Shown here: positions 47,882 to 64,000 of the stretch, one piece after another
Position numbering within the stretch: the stretch's first letter is position 1
Layout of the letters: every line of letters starts with the position of its first letter
Made by a program: the position numbers and the translations under genes
The notes under the pieces: generated by a model
Databases searched by the model: none
What the model was told of the DNA's origin: nothing
What the model saw: only the letters and a program-made list of their open reading frames with translations
NCBI RefSeq assembly: GCF_034702125.1
Contig: NC_085872.1
Span: 28,365,634-28,429,633 of the forward strand
Direction: 5' to 3'
DNA: 64,000 nt
Source: Engraulis encrasicolus
Lineage: Eukaryota; Chordata; Actinopteri; Clupeiformes; Engraulidae

Positions 47882-50800
47882 CTAGAGGTCATGCGCTTGT
47901 CTGTCAATTTTGGATTTCAGGTGCTCCTTGTAGGCCAAGATGTCCCTGTTCCACTTGGTGATGGTCTGCTTCTCGCACACCCATATCTCCTGAGCCACCT
48001 GTTGGAAGGAGACGAGAGAATCAATATTGGATTCAACACGAAAGGAACTCAGTGTAATGAAAGCAGTTAAACATCTGGTCAGAAGTGCAAATAGCAGAAG
48101 TGTATATATACAGAATGTGCAGCATTTACAGACTTCACTGAACAGCTACAAACACTGCATTTCATGATGGTCAACTTTCTGACTAAGCACATGCATAACT
48201 CACTAGGTGCCAATGACCCTTACGCGTATCATTTTGGATCCTAGTGTTCAGTGCAAATGATGCGTGAGCATGTCAATTCAGTTCTCTTATGGTGTGGTGT
48301 CGATATAGGCATAGGATTCAATTTTCAAAATGCTGAAAATGCTCTGGCAGTGGTGTGGTGTCGATATAGGCATAGGATTCAGTTTTCAAAATGCTGAAAA
48401 TGCTCTGGCAGTGGTGTGTCGATATAGGCATAGGATTCAATTTTCAAAATGCTGAAAAAGCTCTGGCAGGTTCACCATAACGTGATCTGTACCTGTTGGA
48501 TTAGCCTGAAGTCGTGGCTAACCAGCATCGTGCCGCCCTCAAACTCATTGATGGCGTCTGCCAGGGCGTCGATGGTCTCGATGTCCAAGTGATTGGTGGG
48601 CTCGTCAAGGAAGAGCAAGTGGGGGTTCTGCCAGGCAAGCCAGGCGAAGCACACGCGACACTTCTGGCCATCAGACAGGTTCCTGATGGGGCTAACCTGA
48701 GACACGGTAAGGGTTAAAAAAAAAGTTACATCCAACTGTCTGGTTCATATGACCATCTTTGCATCATCGCCTAACGTATAACTTGTAGAGAATTGTTGAG
48801 ACACAGGTCGTCTGTCTCTGTACACCCAAACTCACCTGCTGTTTGCCCGTGAGGCCGTAGCGGCCGACGATCCTCCTCATCTCCTCTCTCTCCTTGATGT
48901 CTGGATAACACTTCATCATGTAGTCAAGCGGTGACAAGTCCAGCTCAAGCTGCTCAGTCAAGTGCTGCAAAGGGGAGGAAGATGGTGGTCAGACACAATC
49001 GACAATTCTTCTCTTTTTTGGTCTTTTTGACTTTATTTATGATAGGACAGTGAAGATGGTGACAGGATACGAGTGGAGAGAGAGACAGGAAAGGGCCTTT
49101 TAACTTGACCGTTAAATCTACTTTGTAAGCCAGGGATGTCAAACACAGGCCCGAGGTCCGCTAAATCATTTTATTTGGCTCTCGAGATCATTTTATTTGG
49201 TGTGTTACAGGAATATTAGTCGGCCCAGGCCAATTTAAGAATACGAGTGAGCCCATGCCAGTCATAGGCAACTGAGTATATGAAGGCATATTTGAACAAT
49301 CTTGATGGGAAAGAGTGTGTGACTTATTTTTAAGCGCATGCACAACTGCAGTCAATTTTTTAAATCTAGAGGGTAGCCCTCAGTACTATTTGAAATTGAC
49401 ACCACTGTTGTAAGCATGTACATTGAACAGTCTAGTTTCATATCCGGGTTAAGTTTGGCCAACTTGTTTACTTTTACACCCCTCAAAACATTGGTGTGGG
49501 CTTACCTGGTGGTATCTGCCAATCTTTACATGAGAGTTCACTCTGATCATTCCACTGGATGGGACAAGCTAGGGGGGAAAGAGAATTACCCAGTGATTAC
49601 CATGTGAACAAGCGGCTCATAACTGAGGCATTATATTAATCATTTCATCCAAAATCAGAAGCCATCTTTCTATATATATTACAAAAACACCTTTAAATCT
49701 CAGGGCTTCTCAGAGCCAAAACAACTGCAATCAGTATCAACCACACTTCTGCAATCTCCATTCAATTCTTAATTAACTGCTATGGCAAAGAACTTTGGGC
49801 ACAATCTATGACCAAAGTCTAGACAAATGATATTTTTAAATCAAGTCGTACCTCTCCAGCCAACAGCTTCAGCAATGTGGACTTTCCAGCACCGTTGGGT
49901 CCCACAAGTGCCACCCGCGTGTCCAGATCAATCCCAAACTCCAGGTCTTTATAAATATATGGCTGCAACACAAGAACACCACAGCAGGGCCAAGCATGTG
50001 AGCGACTATGGGATTGAAACGCACAGCAGCAGTCTTTAAAAAGGTGAACTTGTGTATTAAATATCAAAAGTGGGAGCACATAAGGGAAATAAATACATAT
50101 CTCCAGGTCTTTATAAATACATGGCTGCAATACAAGAACACCACAGTAGGGCAAAGCATGTGACTAGGGGATTGAAATGCACAGCAGCAGTCTTTAAAAA
50201 GGTGAACTTGTTTGGTAAATACCACAAGTGAGAGCACATATCAGACATATGGATCCTTACCGTGTCGTCAGAATACCTAAAGCTGACATTCTGCACCATG
50301 ATAACAGGAGGGGGTATCTTCCCACAGGGATGAAAAGAAAATGACAGGGTCTGCAGACACAAAACAAACAGTTATTTAGGAGACTAGCAGGGTGATGATA
50401 GACAATGAGAGAACTTGCGAGTGTAAGAATTAGGGCTGTCACAATATTCAATAAGTCAACATATCGTACAATAAATTTTTACAAGCATGATAACTTTTTT
50501 GCCACAATAAATTATTGCATGCTTCTTTGTTTTCCTCGTCACTCTTTTAGACTGAATATCGATAGGCACATTTCACTCAGCGCAATGATGCTTAAACGTT
50601 GGTGTACTTTTAATTTTCAGTCTGTCTACCTTGTCTATCTCTCCATCTACCCCTCTATCTAGCACCCCCTGCTGCGACGCTTTCAAAATTAGAAAGGTTG
50701 TATTCGCATTTCTATCCCATTGTCATATTTTTTAAAATGATCGAGAAGACAATATTATCGTTTATCGCAATAGTTTCTTGGCCAATTTATCGTCCAGCAA

Positions 50801-53800
50801 AATTTGTTATCGTGACAGGCCTAGTAAGAATATCTAAAAGGGTTGTGCCAATAGATCAGCACGCTTCAGACTGTTTTTTGTCACTGCACCTCTACAGTGA
50901 GAACACTGCATAGTGACGATACTACAAATTGGCCACAACCTCTCTAGGTTCCTGCCACAATATACGGTCATTTCAGAAATATGCTTTGAGCGAGTACTTG
51001 GGGACAGCACAGCTAAATCTCTCCCCGCAAGTTAATATGTGATGACATGTATACTACTCATTCTTATATAGCTGGAATAAGGGGTGGGGGGCTGGGCAGG
51101 CAATGAGCATATCGTGCCAAATTGGTGTTTTTAAAAAGGTTAAGCACTTGATCCGTTAGTTGCATAATGTCCTTTCAAATCATAACTGTGGACAGAAAAC
51201 AGCAAAGTAGGTAATTAATACAAGTTTCCCGTCAGGTGCCAATCTTCTTAAAAGATTGGCCAGAGTGCTGTTTTCCAAAATCCATGTGTTCACCAACCTT
51301 GTCATTCACAACTTTCTCAGTTAGTCCTGAGGCCACCATCTTCTGCAAAGTTTTCTCTTTGCTCTGAGCTTGTCTGGCTAGCTTGGCAGAGCCATGGCCA
51401 AACCGTGCAATATAGTTCTGAAAAAGACAAAAAACACACAATTTACACAGGCAGGCCACACGCAAAAAGAGCCCTGGGGTGTGGTGGTGGAGTTCTTCAT
51501 ACAGTGAGCAGGAGTCTAATCTGGTGTGTTAGTTTGGAGATCAGCTTAACGCTTCAGCTAGTCTTTGTCAAAGCACCGATCCCATCAAGTACAGAGTTCT
51601 CAATGGCGGCACTACAATTCGGCCTTTTGTTTACATCATTTCTCCCATTTTGCAGACCTACCAATTCTGACAAGTGGTGAACCCATGCATGTACACAGGA
51701 ATAGGAAAGAGGCTAATCGCTTACCTTCATATGTGCAATTTGATCCTGCTCCCAGTTGAAGCGTTTCATCTGGTTCTCCTCCAGCTCCTCTCTGGTCTTG
51801 ATATACTGGTCATAATTACCCTGAGAAGCAAAGGAGACACACATGAGAAGCAGAAATGGCAAAGGCAAACAGGGTTTTATATGCATGTGGTTATACAGAG
51901 AATTTGAAAAGTAGTGAGAGTGATTTCTTACAGTGTAGTACTTCAGATTCTTCTGGTGCAAGTGCATGATGTTGGTACACACGCCATTAAGGAAGTCTTG
52001 GGAATGTGAAATCAGGACGAGAATACGTTTGAACCTGTCAAAGAAATGGGCGTCAACAGTTGTCCAGACAGAGAGCAGGAGTCTAGTCTGGTGTGTTCTT
52101 TTGGAGATCAGCTAACCGCTTCAGCTAGTCTTTGTCAAAGCACCAACACATCGAGTACAATGCCTCAATGGTGGCACTACAATTCGGCCTTTTGTTTACA
52201 TCATTTCTCCACCAACCACAAACTACAGCACTAGCATATAAAATGACACAACAGAACGAAAGGACTGCCTGGATCCCCATCACCACATCATCCACTGCGT
52301 AAATTCCTAACTGGGCTTTGTATTATTAGGTAATAATAAAGGCCGTCATAGGGCCCCAAGGCCTCTGTAATGGATGCCAACTAGCAGAGTTCAGTGTGGA
52401 ACTTTAGTAAACCTCCCTCTCGCAGCCTCAATACAGTGCGGTAGCGTTGGGCTATCGGACCGGCCCTTTAGCTCAGCGCGCTCGTACTGTGACTCCCATT
52501 GCTGAACCGATGTAGTTGACGAGGTGGCAGGTTCGCTCCCCGAGGGGGACGAACTGTGCAGGAACACCTCAGTCACATCTCCTCATTTCACTATAGATAC
52601 TCACTGTCTGAGCTCCTCCTCCAGCCACACGCAGGCCTCCAGGTCCAAGTGGTTGGTCGGCTCATCCAGAAGCAGCATGAACGGTTTCAGGTACAGTGCT
52701 CTGAGGAACACAAAGGAGAGGCATTAGGCTTACGGCTGATGCTCACTCCAAATAGATTACCCATACAGAGGCAAAAAGGGAACAGAGCAAACACGGGTAA
52801 CTAGCTATATGAAAATGACTACTACCAGAACCGTCTGGGTCAGAAAAACGCTTCGGACAGTTTTTGTCACCGTGCAGCTGCGCTGTGAACACACTGCTTG
52901 GCAGCTGCACATTCATTCGGCCTTTTATTTCATCATTCACAGCAGTTCCAGATACGGGTCATAAAACTCTACACACATTTTAAAATAGATTCCCTTTTAA
53001 TGCCTCTCAAATCACGAAGCAAGAAGTAACAAAAGCCCTCTGCTCAAGGGCATTTCTGAGCACACTGACTTTACCCAAACCATGAAGGGGCACTTCCATA
53101 CTCATGAGAAAGGGAAACCCAGAACCCACTTTGCAAAGGCATGTGACACCATAACACCCTTAGCCTGATTATCATTGACTTTCAAATCTCAAAGACTTGG
53201 TCTGAGCAAGAGCATAACAATTGGCATTTCCCCAACGGCATGGTTGACTACCCCTCCCTTAGTTCGCTGATGGTTGTTTGCTTCCCGACAAAGTGGGAGG
53301 AGTTCCCGTTATTTCAGGTGCTCAGAAACGGTATTTGTATTGCTCTTGGCCTGACTAGTGTTGCGTCACTAGGAGGGCACAGCCAGGTTAAAACACCCTA
53401 CCACACAAGCTGATGCCAGGGACTAACGGTACCCACCTGGCAAGGGCGACCCTCATCCTCCATCCTCCGCTGAAGTCCTTCAGCTTCTTCTGCTGCATGG
53501 CACTGGTGAATCCCAGGCCGTGCAGGATGCGTGAGGCCCTCACTGCTGCCTTGTCCGCGTCCAGCTCCTCCAGACGCTCGTACAGCTCCATCAGCTTCTC
53601 ACACTCGGCTAACCAGGGAGAGAAGATAACACAATGAGTGATCACATTCACACACACACACGTGTAGAATGATCACTCTGCTAACAGTGAAAGCATAACC
53701 TCAAATTCGGAAGGAGAGTATTTTGTAAGGTAAAAATAATCTAGATTACTGACTAAATTTCTCCATTTTGGGAGACAGGTTGAGGGACTGCACAGCTGAG

Positions 53801-55147
53801 AAATGGCCAACTGTTTTGGACAACAGTTAACTCGCACTCAGATGACATGGGGTAGCACAACCGTAAAGATGACAATGACTCATTAAAAATATTAGGATAT
53901 CACTCCAGGTAATGTTTAACGACTGATTTTTCTCCCTCAGTAGACCGGTGAAAAGGTTGCACAACACACAAGTTGCGTAATATTTTGACATTAAAAGGTT
54001 GAGTCACAAAAGTTTGTGTCAGTAGAGCTGTTCCTTTTTCGACATGGCCTCATATGACTGCACAGATGTGAGGTCAGTAGTCAAACAAGGATGACGTTTG
54101 CTTTACCACGCCTAGGAAAGACAACTGTCACTACACGTACAGTGCCTATGAAAACGTGTGTGAATGATAATGTTCATCATGTTTTTGTTTTTTTTTAATG
54201 TCTGAAAGCACTTACAATCCTCTGTTGCAAGCCTCTCTGCTTCCCTCTCCAGCTTTATCCTCTGCTCGTCCACCTCCATGACACTCTGCAGGGCCGTCTT
54301 CTCGCTGGGGGGCATCTCCCGCGTCAGGTGGTAGATGTCGATGTGCTCTGGAATGGGTACTTCTCTGTGGCCAATGGCTGACAGCAGCATGGACTTCCCT
54401 ACAAGAGAATTTAAGAAATAACTCGTTAGTTGGGACGTGTGCACCCGGAATACAGTTAAGTACACCAAGAGGGTGAGCATTTCTCACAGACACTCATGAA
54501 ATCTACTTCTGTTGTGCAGGTTTTAAAATGCATCTGCTATTAAACCCAATACTCTGATTAATGCAATGCAATGCCAACGTTTGAGCAGCAAACCCAGTCC
54601 TACACCCAACACTCCTTACTCCCATCGCCCACACTAGTGATCGCACCTGTTCCATTGAGTCCAATGAGACCATAGCGACGGCCAGAGTTGAGTTCCAGGC
54701 TAGTGTCAGTCAACAGCTCCTGGCCGTGGAAGGTGAGGGACAAGCTGGCGATGTGGACATCTGTGCTGTTGGGGTGGGAGGCGAGCACTCCGGTCACTGC
54801 CCGCGCTTCAGTCTTCTTCAACTCAAACTCATCCAGCTGCTTGGCCAAGCTGTCCACTCCTGTTACATGGAATAATGAAAAACTCCCATCATACACCGTA
54901 GCAAACATCTAGCACAGACAATGTTTGAGAGAATGTGCATTACAGATTTTTCACGTGTAGTTTGGAAAGGGGATTTAAACTTGCACCTCTTGGGTATGAC
55001 GACAGACTTACCATTTGCCGTTGCTCCGTTCTCTTGGCTTTCGGGTTTCTCGCCCTCGCCGTTCACTTCCTCTGGCTTCTTCTTCTGACGGCCTTTAGCA
55101 GCCTCCTTCTTCTTTGCCGCTTTCTTTTTCGCTAAATCGGACGGCAT
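47882..55147 (-). CDS. abcf2: abcf2 (ATP-binding cassette subfamily F member 2), complete
   Basis: ABC-F ATPase without membrane segments; soluble, linked to ribosome/translation functions in the family. Fourteen coding exons: 55012-55147, 54647-54859, 54216-54398, 53437-53608, 52605-52700, 51932-52034, 51725-51820, 51298-51417, 50261-50350, 49852-49962, 49506-49568, 48836-48964, 48493-48696, 47882-47998; 610 aa, human ~623. All phases agree. Lys-rich N-terminus [21 protein letters not shown]1: Walker A GLNGTGKS (~res. 113), signature FSGGW (~223), Walker [12 protein letters not shown] (~245), H-loop SHSQDF. Linker with [23 protein letters not shown]2: Walker A GPNGAGKS (~424), signature LSDGQ (~512), [17 protein letters not shown]. 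The start is the annotated-family MPSDLA; an upstream in-frame ATG at 55186 lies in the intron. Ends DRQAHDL. Confidence 0.97.
48290..48472 (+). repeat. three-copy ~61-bp minisatellite
   Basis: Unit begins TGGTGTGGTGTCGATATAGG and ends GCTGAAAATGCTCTGGCAG. Copies of about 61, 61 and 57 bp, nearly identical; the third ends 20 bp from the donor of the abcf2 exon 48493-48696. Confidence 0.95.
49005..49095 (-). mobile_element. SINE tail fragment
   Basis: Minus strand reads TTTCCTGTCTCTCTCTCC then CACTGTCCTATCATAAATAA, the shared tail of the SINEs at 5.0 and 22.0 kb. The tRNA-like head is missing. In an abcf2 intron. Confidence 0.6.
49131..49407. mobile_element. hAT-type MITE
   Basis: Ends CAGGGATGTCAAAC and AATTGACACCACTG are inverted. 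Perfect 8-bp TSD TTGTAAGC (49123-49130, 49408-49415). A fragment of similar sequence (GGTCAAATCTGGCCGAGTGA) occurs at about 35225. In an abcf2 intron. Confidence 0.85.
49940..50245 (-). repeat. ~155-bp tandem duplication covering the 5' end of an abcf2 exon
   Basis: Sequence 49940-50090 is repeated at about 50102-50245 with ~90% identity. The proximal copy holds the acceptor and the first ~23 bases of exon 49852-49962. The distal copy repeats the acceptor (TTGTATTGCAG) and CCATGTATTTATAAAGACCT but lacks the rest of the exon and its donor. Confidence 0.85.
50431..50823. mobile_element. hAT-type MITE
   Basis: Ends TAGGGCTGTCACAATAT and GTTATCGTGACAGGCCTA are inverted. Perfect 8-bp TSD GTAAGAAT (50423-50430, 50824-50831). 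The short ORFs inside are not conserved. In an abcf2 intron. Confidence 0.85.
51480..51660 (+). repeat. abcf2 intronic repeat, copy 1
   Basis: Contains GCTTCAGCTAGTCTTTGTCA and ACAATTCGGCCTTTTGTTTA, both found again at 52060-52212. Weaker relatives at about 50855-50935 and 52847-52935 share CTTC(A/G)GAC..TTTTTGTCAC. Confidence 0.75.
52060..52212 (+). repeat. abcf2 intronic repeat, copy 2
   Basis: About 85-90% identical to 51480-51660 in the same orientation, in the adjacent intron segment. Origin (mobile element or local duplication) is not clear. Confidence 0.75.
52449..52562 (+). mobile_element. tRNA-like SINE head
   Basis: TTTAGCTCAGCGCGCTCG resembles an A box and GGCAGGTTCGCTCCCC a B box, ~50 bp apart with an insertion between. 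No intact tRNA cloverleaf can be drawn, so a SINE relic is preferred over a tRNA gene. Confidence 0.5.
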
Positions 55148-56243
55148 GACGTCAACACTATCTGGGGAATCAACAAACAAAGCCACACGCCGGTAAGATT
55201 CAGCTGTAGTGTTCTATGACAAAATGTTACATTTGAGAGGCTAAAGACCGCATGTCAAGAAATACCGCTTTCGTGAATCGCAGAATAGGCTACAATTCCG
55301 ATCAAGTAGCGTAGAAAAGTCTGAAAACCTCAATGCAGATACTGTAACTTCTCGCCGCATCACGCTAGAAATGATCTCACGGACCAAGCGCACAAGGCCA
55401 AGAAATTCAACACACCTAACACAGGACGATGTGGAATCAGAATTTGGATGAAAAACAGTTCATGTCGAGATGCCACCAAGACACCTCGTATCAATTCGGC
55501 ATTTTCGCATAGCCGCCGTCATTCGGTATAAATAAGGGATCACCAAGTCCATCTTTGGAATTTCATAGCATCCTACATGCTATCAGAGGCCAGCTGACTT
55601 AGCGGCTAGAACTAGCCAAAAAAATGATCACGTGTATCTCAGCGAACAAGTCGCTAAAGCAATTTCATCAGGAATTCAGAAACCCATATCGACAGTAACA
55701 AGCCGTTTAGACGCACTAGATGATGTCTTCTTTCATGAGTGAGTGGTCAAAACATGGTCACATTTCAGGTTATGTGGTCCATAAAAATAACTTTACATTG
55801 TATGGCGAGAAGAGGCCTCTAACAAGCGCAACATGGGACAGAATGAAAGGCAAGCTATCGCTAGCTAACTCATTAGCCAGGTAGCCGCCGGTATTCAACA
55901 TAAGAACGTCGTGTCCGTAGTCATCCTTCCAAAACAATGCAAGAAAATGACCGAAAATATCTACATTTAGTTTAGACAGGATGGTACCTGATAAGTCATG
56001 GGAACAGCAAGTTAAGGAAAATCGGCCTGTACAATTCTAGTTTCAACAATTCATTGTTAGCTAACGGTATCACAGGCCTCACGCGGTAAGGAAATTCGCC
56101 CAGCTTAATACCATTTCAGCCTCAAAACCGCAGAAAACAATATAAACTTTAAATCCATGTCCATGCATGTCTACATTATTTTCTAATACAAATACATTTT
56201 CGGCAGGACCCGATTAAAACTCTACATCGTGAAAGAAACTCAC

Positions 56244-56330
56244 CTTCTTCCTGCTACGATACCGGTAAACCAGCAGGAATGAGGCGCCGCAGAATCGCGC
56301 GTGTCCTCATACCGGCTCGCAAACCAATGG
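56244..56330 (-). promoter_or_regulatory. abcf2 non-coding first exon and GC-rich promoter region
   Basis: A strong donor (AGGAAGAAG|GTGAGT) at 56244 pairs with the acceptor TTGATTCCCCAG before 55161, 14 nt upstream of the abcf2 ATG. The exon's 5' limit is not visible. Sequence at 56270-56350 is locally rich in CpG (GGCGCCGC, CGCGCG), fitting a housekeeping promoter. Confidence 0.55.
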
Positions 56331-56479
56331 CGTTACGAATTCGGTTCTTAGCTCCACCCACAAGGGGAGAGGCCAGAGCAGAGTCGAATTTTGCAACTTG
56401 CTCTCAGGCCTGGAAAAGAACAGGACATGAGTCATGCAGGCAATTCTACGACAAAGTGTAGATGGTTTCCCCCCCATGT

Positions 56480-56730
56480 TCAAGGGATGAAAAGTCCTTT
56501 ACCCCGGCTTAACCCTTTTATTTCACCACATTGCCCCTGTCTGCAGCACTACATATTTCCTTCACTGGCTGTTCATTACAAAATCCTGCTTCACACCTTC
56601 AAGGCTATTCACAACCTTTCATCTTAAATCCTCATCATAAGACCCATAGGCCTACAGTGTGCAGTGGAGGTCTGGCCTATTCTGTGGCCTCAGCTGCCAG
56701 GGCTAATCTTCCTTGCGATATATAATGAGT
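56480..56730 (+). pseudogene. LINE reverse-transcriptase fragment
   Basis: Translated pieces FPSLAVHYKILLHTFKAIHN and, in another frame, a SVASAARANLPC-like end match the HWLPV..YKILLLTFKALHNL pattern near the ORF2 C-terminus of fish LINEs. Frameshifted and truncated, upstream of abcf2. Confidence 0.55.
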
Positions 56731-57148
56731 TTTTTTAATGTATTTATGTTGAATACAATGAAGTTAATACGCTTCATAAATGCTACTGGTCTTTCTGTTT
56801 TTATCGAAGCCATGATGTGCTGTCATAAACTGTGGCCATTCAATTGGAGAGCTGTGATTACAGTAGATACGTATTTGATCTGGAAATACAAGATGAACTC
56901 AATCAGTTGGGTTCTTTTTCCAAACTCCTTTGAGAAATCTTGACTGAGATGACTAACAAGAGAATTGGGTTTGGCACGACGGAAGTTGGTAGGCCTAATA
57001 AGTGAAATGAATGTAAACAAACTAATGATGTTGCTGTCCAGTTTTGTTCGAAATGCTCACAGAATGAGCTGTGATAATATTCAGTGCACACTACATCATT
57101 ATTTTTAGTTGCAATGTACACGTAAGTCAAAGTGCATCATTGTATAGG

Positions 57149-57608
57149 CCAGGGCTGGGGATCCTATGTCTTGAGGGCCATTTGCGGCCTTTGCATCCGC
57201 CCCCGATGTAATTTTAATGTTATGCAGTGTGATGGAGTGACCATCACTACGGTTGTGGATGTGTTCTGACTGCCACACCAACAAGCCTGGCTCTTTGATG
57301 TTGCGGTCAGAACCCTCGTTTACTACTCCATAAGGTCAAAGTTCGTATTCTGGCTGGCCAACTCTACTCTCCTTCGCTACATGCAGCTTCACATGAAATA
57401 TGACTTATTTTGTCATTGAATCCTACAACCTACAATTAATCTACAATTAAGTTATATTCAGGGGACATAGAGGAGGTTGGGACTTTTGTAAACGTGCTGC
57501 CTTCAATATAGGCCTAAAGGGCAGGGGTAAATCCTGGTTTGTGCTCATAGTACGGCCCTCGGATGAATTTGAAGTGGCCCCTCGAATGAAAAAGGTTTCC
57601 CACCCCTG
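57149..57608. mobile_element. hAT-type MITE related to the one at 37129
   Basis: Left end CAGGGCTGGGGATCCTATGT, right end AAGGTTTCCCACCCCTG; interior TGAGGGCCATTTGCGGCC and GGCCCTCGGATGAATT resemble the 37129 element. Flanks (GTATAGGC, GTAGGCTA) are not a clean TSD. Confidence 0.6.
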
Positions 57609-59148
57609 GTAGGCTATATGGTGCAACTCATAGCCTAAAACTGATAAACTGATACACCAAAAAAGGCCAGGCCATTCATTACATTCTTCAACGGTTTAAT
57701 TGATCAATCCACACATTTTGCTGGTGTCTTACGTGAAAAACAAACCTAGCTGCCATATTAGTCCACCAATAACTCTCTGCTGATGCTGAATGATTTGGTT
57801 AAAATTAACAAAATTTGACAGTCTTTGCACAAAGTCAACATCTGGTACAGGGCTACAGACAGGTACACAAATAAGCCTCTTTTTTTCCAAGCAAACACTT
57901 TGGTAATTTCTTGTTTACTGTGCATGTACATCTCTCATTTTATCCAACTTAAGTAACGCCTATTCATTGTGTTCAACCTTTTGAGCTTTGGCAGAACTTT
58001 AAAAGCAAAACACCACATACAACGGACAAGTTACCCATGCAGCATGCATATAGTCTTTTTAAAAAAGAAGTGTGTGTGTGTGTGTGGGGGGGGGGGTTAC
58101 AAATAAAACATTGCCGGTCCTGGTGTGTGTTCATAAGGCTCAGTAAAGATGGTTAGAAAAGATGGGTAAGGTGCTGAACAATATGAAAAAGTGCAAACTA
58201 TTGGTTGTCTTTCATTTTTATCAAGTTGATCCATCATTCTTTGAAGGTACTGTATGTGGATAAGGGAAACAAATACAACACAGTTTCATGAAGTATTTTG
58301 TTAGAGACATGCTCCATATGTCCACACGGAGATGGTCTACAAAAAATGACCATCATTTGATGTCACAATCCTTATCAGGAAGTTATTCTTTAGGACAGGG
58401 CACATGGTAGACTACAAGAACAATCACTTGAATACACAAAGTATTGTACAAAACCATCCAGCATTTACACTGTATGAATGGTACTTGTCATATACTATCA
58501 TTTAAGGACACCAAGTCTCTCCGTTCTTTAGACAAGTGACACAATGCGGTCTTTGTTTGTTGGACTACTTTGCCTCTACTTTTGCTTCTAGGATTCTAGA
58601 TTTTTACAATCTCAAACATGTGTTGTGATTTGCTTTTGGGCACATAGGAACACAGCATTTACATATCTCTTAAACACCTGTAATTAAAACGGTGTATTTC
58701 AGGTTCTGTTGGATATTTTACCACTGTAAAATCACAATACAAAACAGTGAGAAACATCTATACACTACCAGACACTAAAGACACACAAACATAAAACAAG
58801 ATTTGGTTGTTTTTATCAGTGCTTTGCAGAAGGCCATCAAAATGAAAGAAGTCCCTGGATGAACATGAAAAGTTAAGACAATACTTTCAATTAGTCTTTC
58901 AGACTAGAGCAAGTGAGAGAGTCATATGAAGCTCAGTTCTGTTTTCTGGCTCTACATTTTCTCTGCACAACATTCTCCTTCTCAGCAACTCTTCAAATTG
59001 TATGTTGTCAAATTGCTGGAGAAATGATGGATGATTAATAGTTGTCTTGTCGATCCAAAGACGATGAAAACGGCCATGAATGGTGGACTCAATATTGGTC
59101 GTTCCCACAATCCAAATGATGAACCCACATTTTCCCATGGGGAACATT
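57609..59148 (-). other. probable smarcd3 3' UTR and downstream sequence
   Basis: AT-rich, unique-looking sequence without recognisable exons; it directly follows the smarcd3 stop on the same strand. The minus-strand ORF reaching 58899 is only read-through of this region in another frame. No clear AATAAA was assigned. Confidence 0.4.

Positions 59149-64000
<4,852 letters not shown>

Noticed and set aside
48290..48472. CRISPR-like direct repeats
   Set aside because: Three contiguous copies without unique spacers in a eukaryotic intron; an ordinary minisatellite.
52449..52562. tRNA gene
   Set aside because: A- and B-box-like sequences are present but no cloverleaf can be drawn and the internal spacing is wrong; a SINE head is more likely. 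The same applies to the tRNA-like heads at 5.0, 22.0, 22.5, 30.0 and 30.6 kb.

Overview
This window is vertebrate nuclear DNA, almost certainly from a teleost fish. The genes are split into many short exons with GT-AG introns. Between them lie very long CA/GT and GA/CT microsatellites, tRNA-derived SINEs, many small hAT-type MITEs with intact 8-bp target-site duplications (TSDs), a decayed Tc1-like element and fragments of LINEs. Nothing indicates a prokaryote, a plasmid, a CRISPR array or a virus.

Five protein-coding genes were rebuilt exon by exon, using conserved peptide sequence, splice sites and phase arithmetic. All five are on the minus strand. From right to left: (1) the last ~300 codons of smarcd3 (BAF60C subunit of SWI/SNF), 59149-64000, whose 5' part runs off the right edge; (2) complete abcf2 (ABC-F ATPase, 610 aa), coding 47882-55147, with a non-coding first exon near 56.3 kb; (3) complete faim2-like lifeguard (BAX-inhibitor-1 family, 308 aa), 40386-45371; (4) complete ttc19 (mitochondrial TPR protein, 420 aa), 27980-34920; (5) the 5' part of slc4a2 (anion exchanger AE2, cytoplasmic N-terminus), 168-11023, continuing off the left edge. 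SMARCD3, ABCF2 and SLC4A2 are neighbours in human 7q36, which supports the assignments. The five encode unrelated functions (chromatin remodelling, ribosome-associated ATPase, membrane calcium/apoptosis control, complex III maintenance, Cl-/HCO3- exchange), so this is a linkage group and not a functional cluster.

Layout. 0-11 kb: slc4a2 coding exons, with a 2.5-kb foldback element in one intron. 11-17.5 kb: microsatellite-rich 5' intron. 17.5-27.8 kb: intergenic, no gene recognised, two SINEs. 27.8-35 kb: ttc19. 35-37 kb: decayed Tc1-like element with a MITE inserted in it. 37-45.5 kb: faim2-like gene with a possible ~3.4-kb 3' UTR and two rearranged palindromic repeats in an intron. 46-47.5 kb: faim2 promoter region, a candidate divergent small ORF and two LINE fragments. 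47.5-56.4 kb: abcf2 with several intron duplications. 56.4-59.1 kb: LINE and MITE relics and the presumed smarcd3 3' UTR. 59.1-64 kb: smarcd3, with a MITE-inside-MITE nest and an 862-bp TA-flanked transposon.

I found no previously undescribed multi-gene system. The most unusual structures are the ~1.16-kb inverted-repeat foldback in slc4a2 (1979-4448), the compound hairpin in faim2 (40660-41029), the partial exon duplication in abcf2 (49940-50245) and the 44-codon ORF facing away from faim2.
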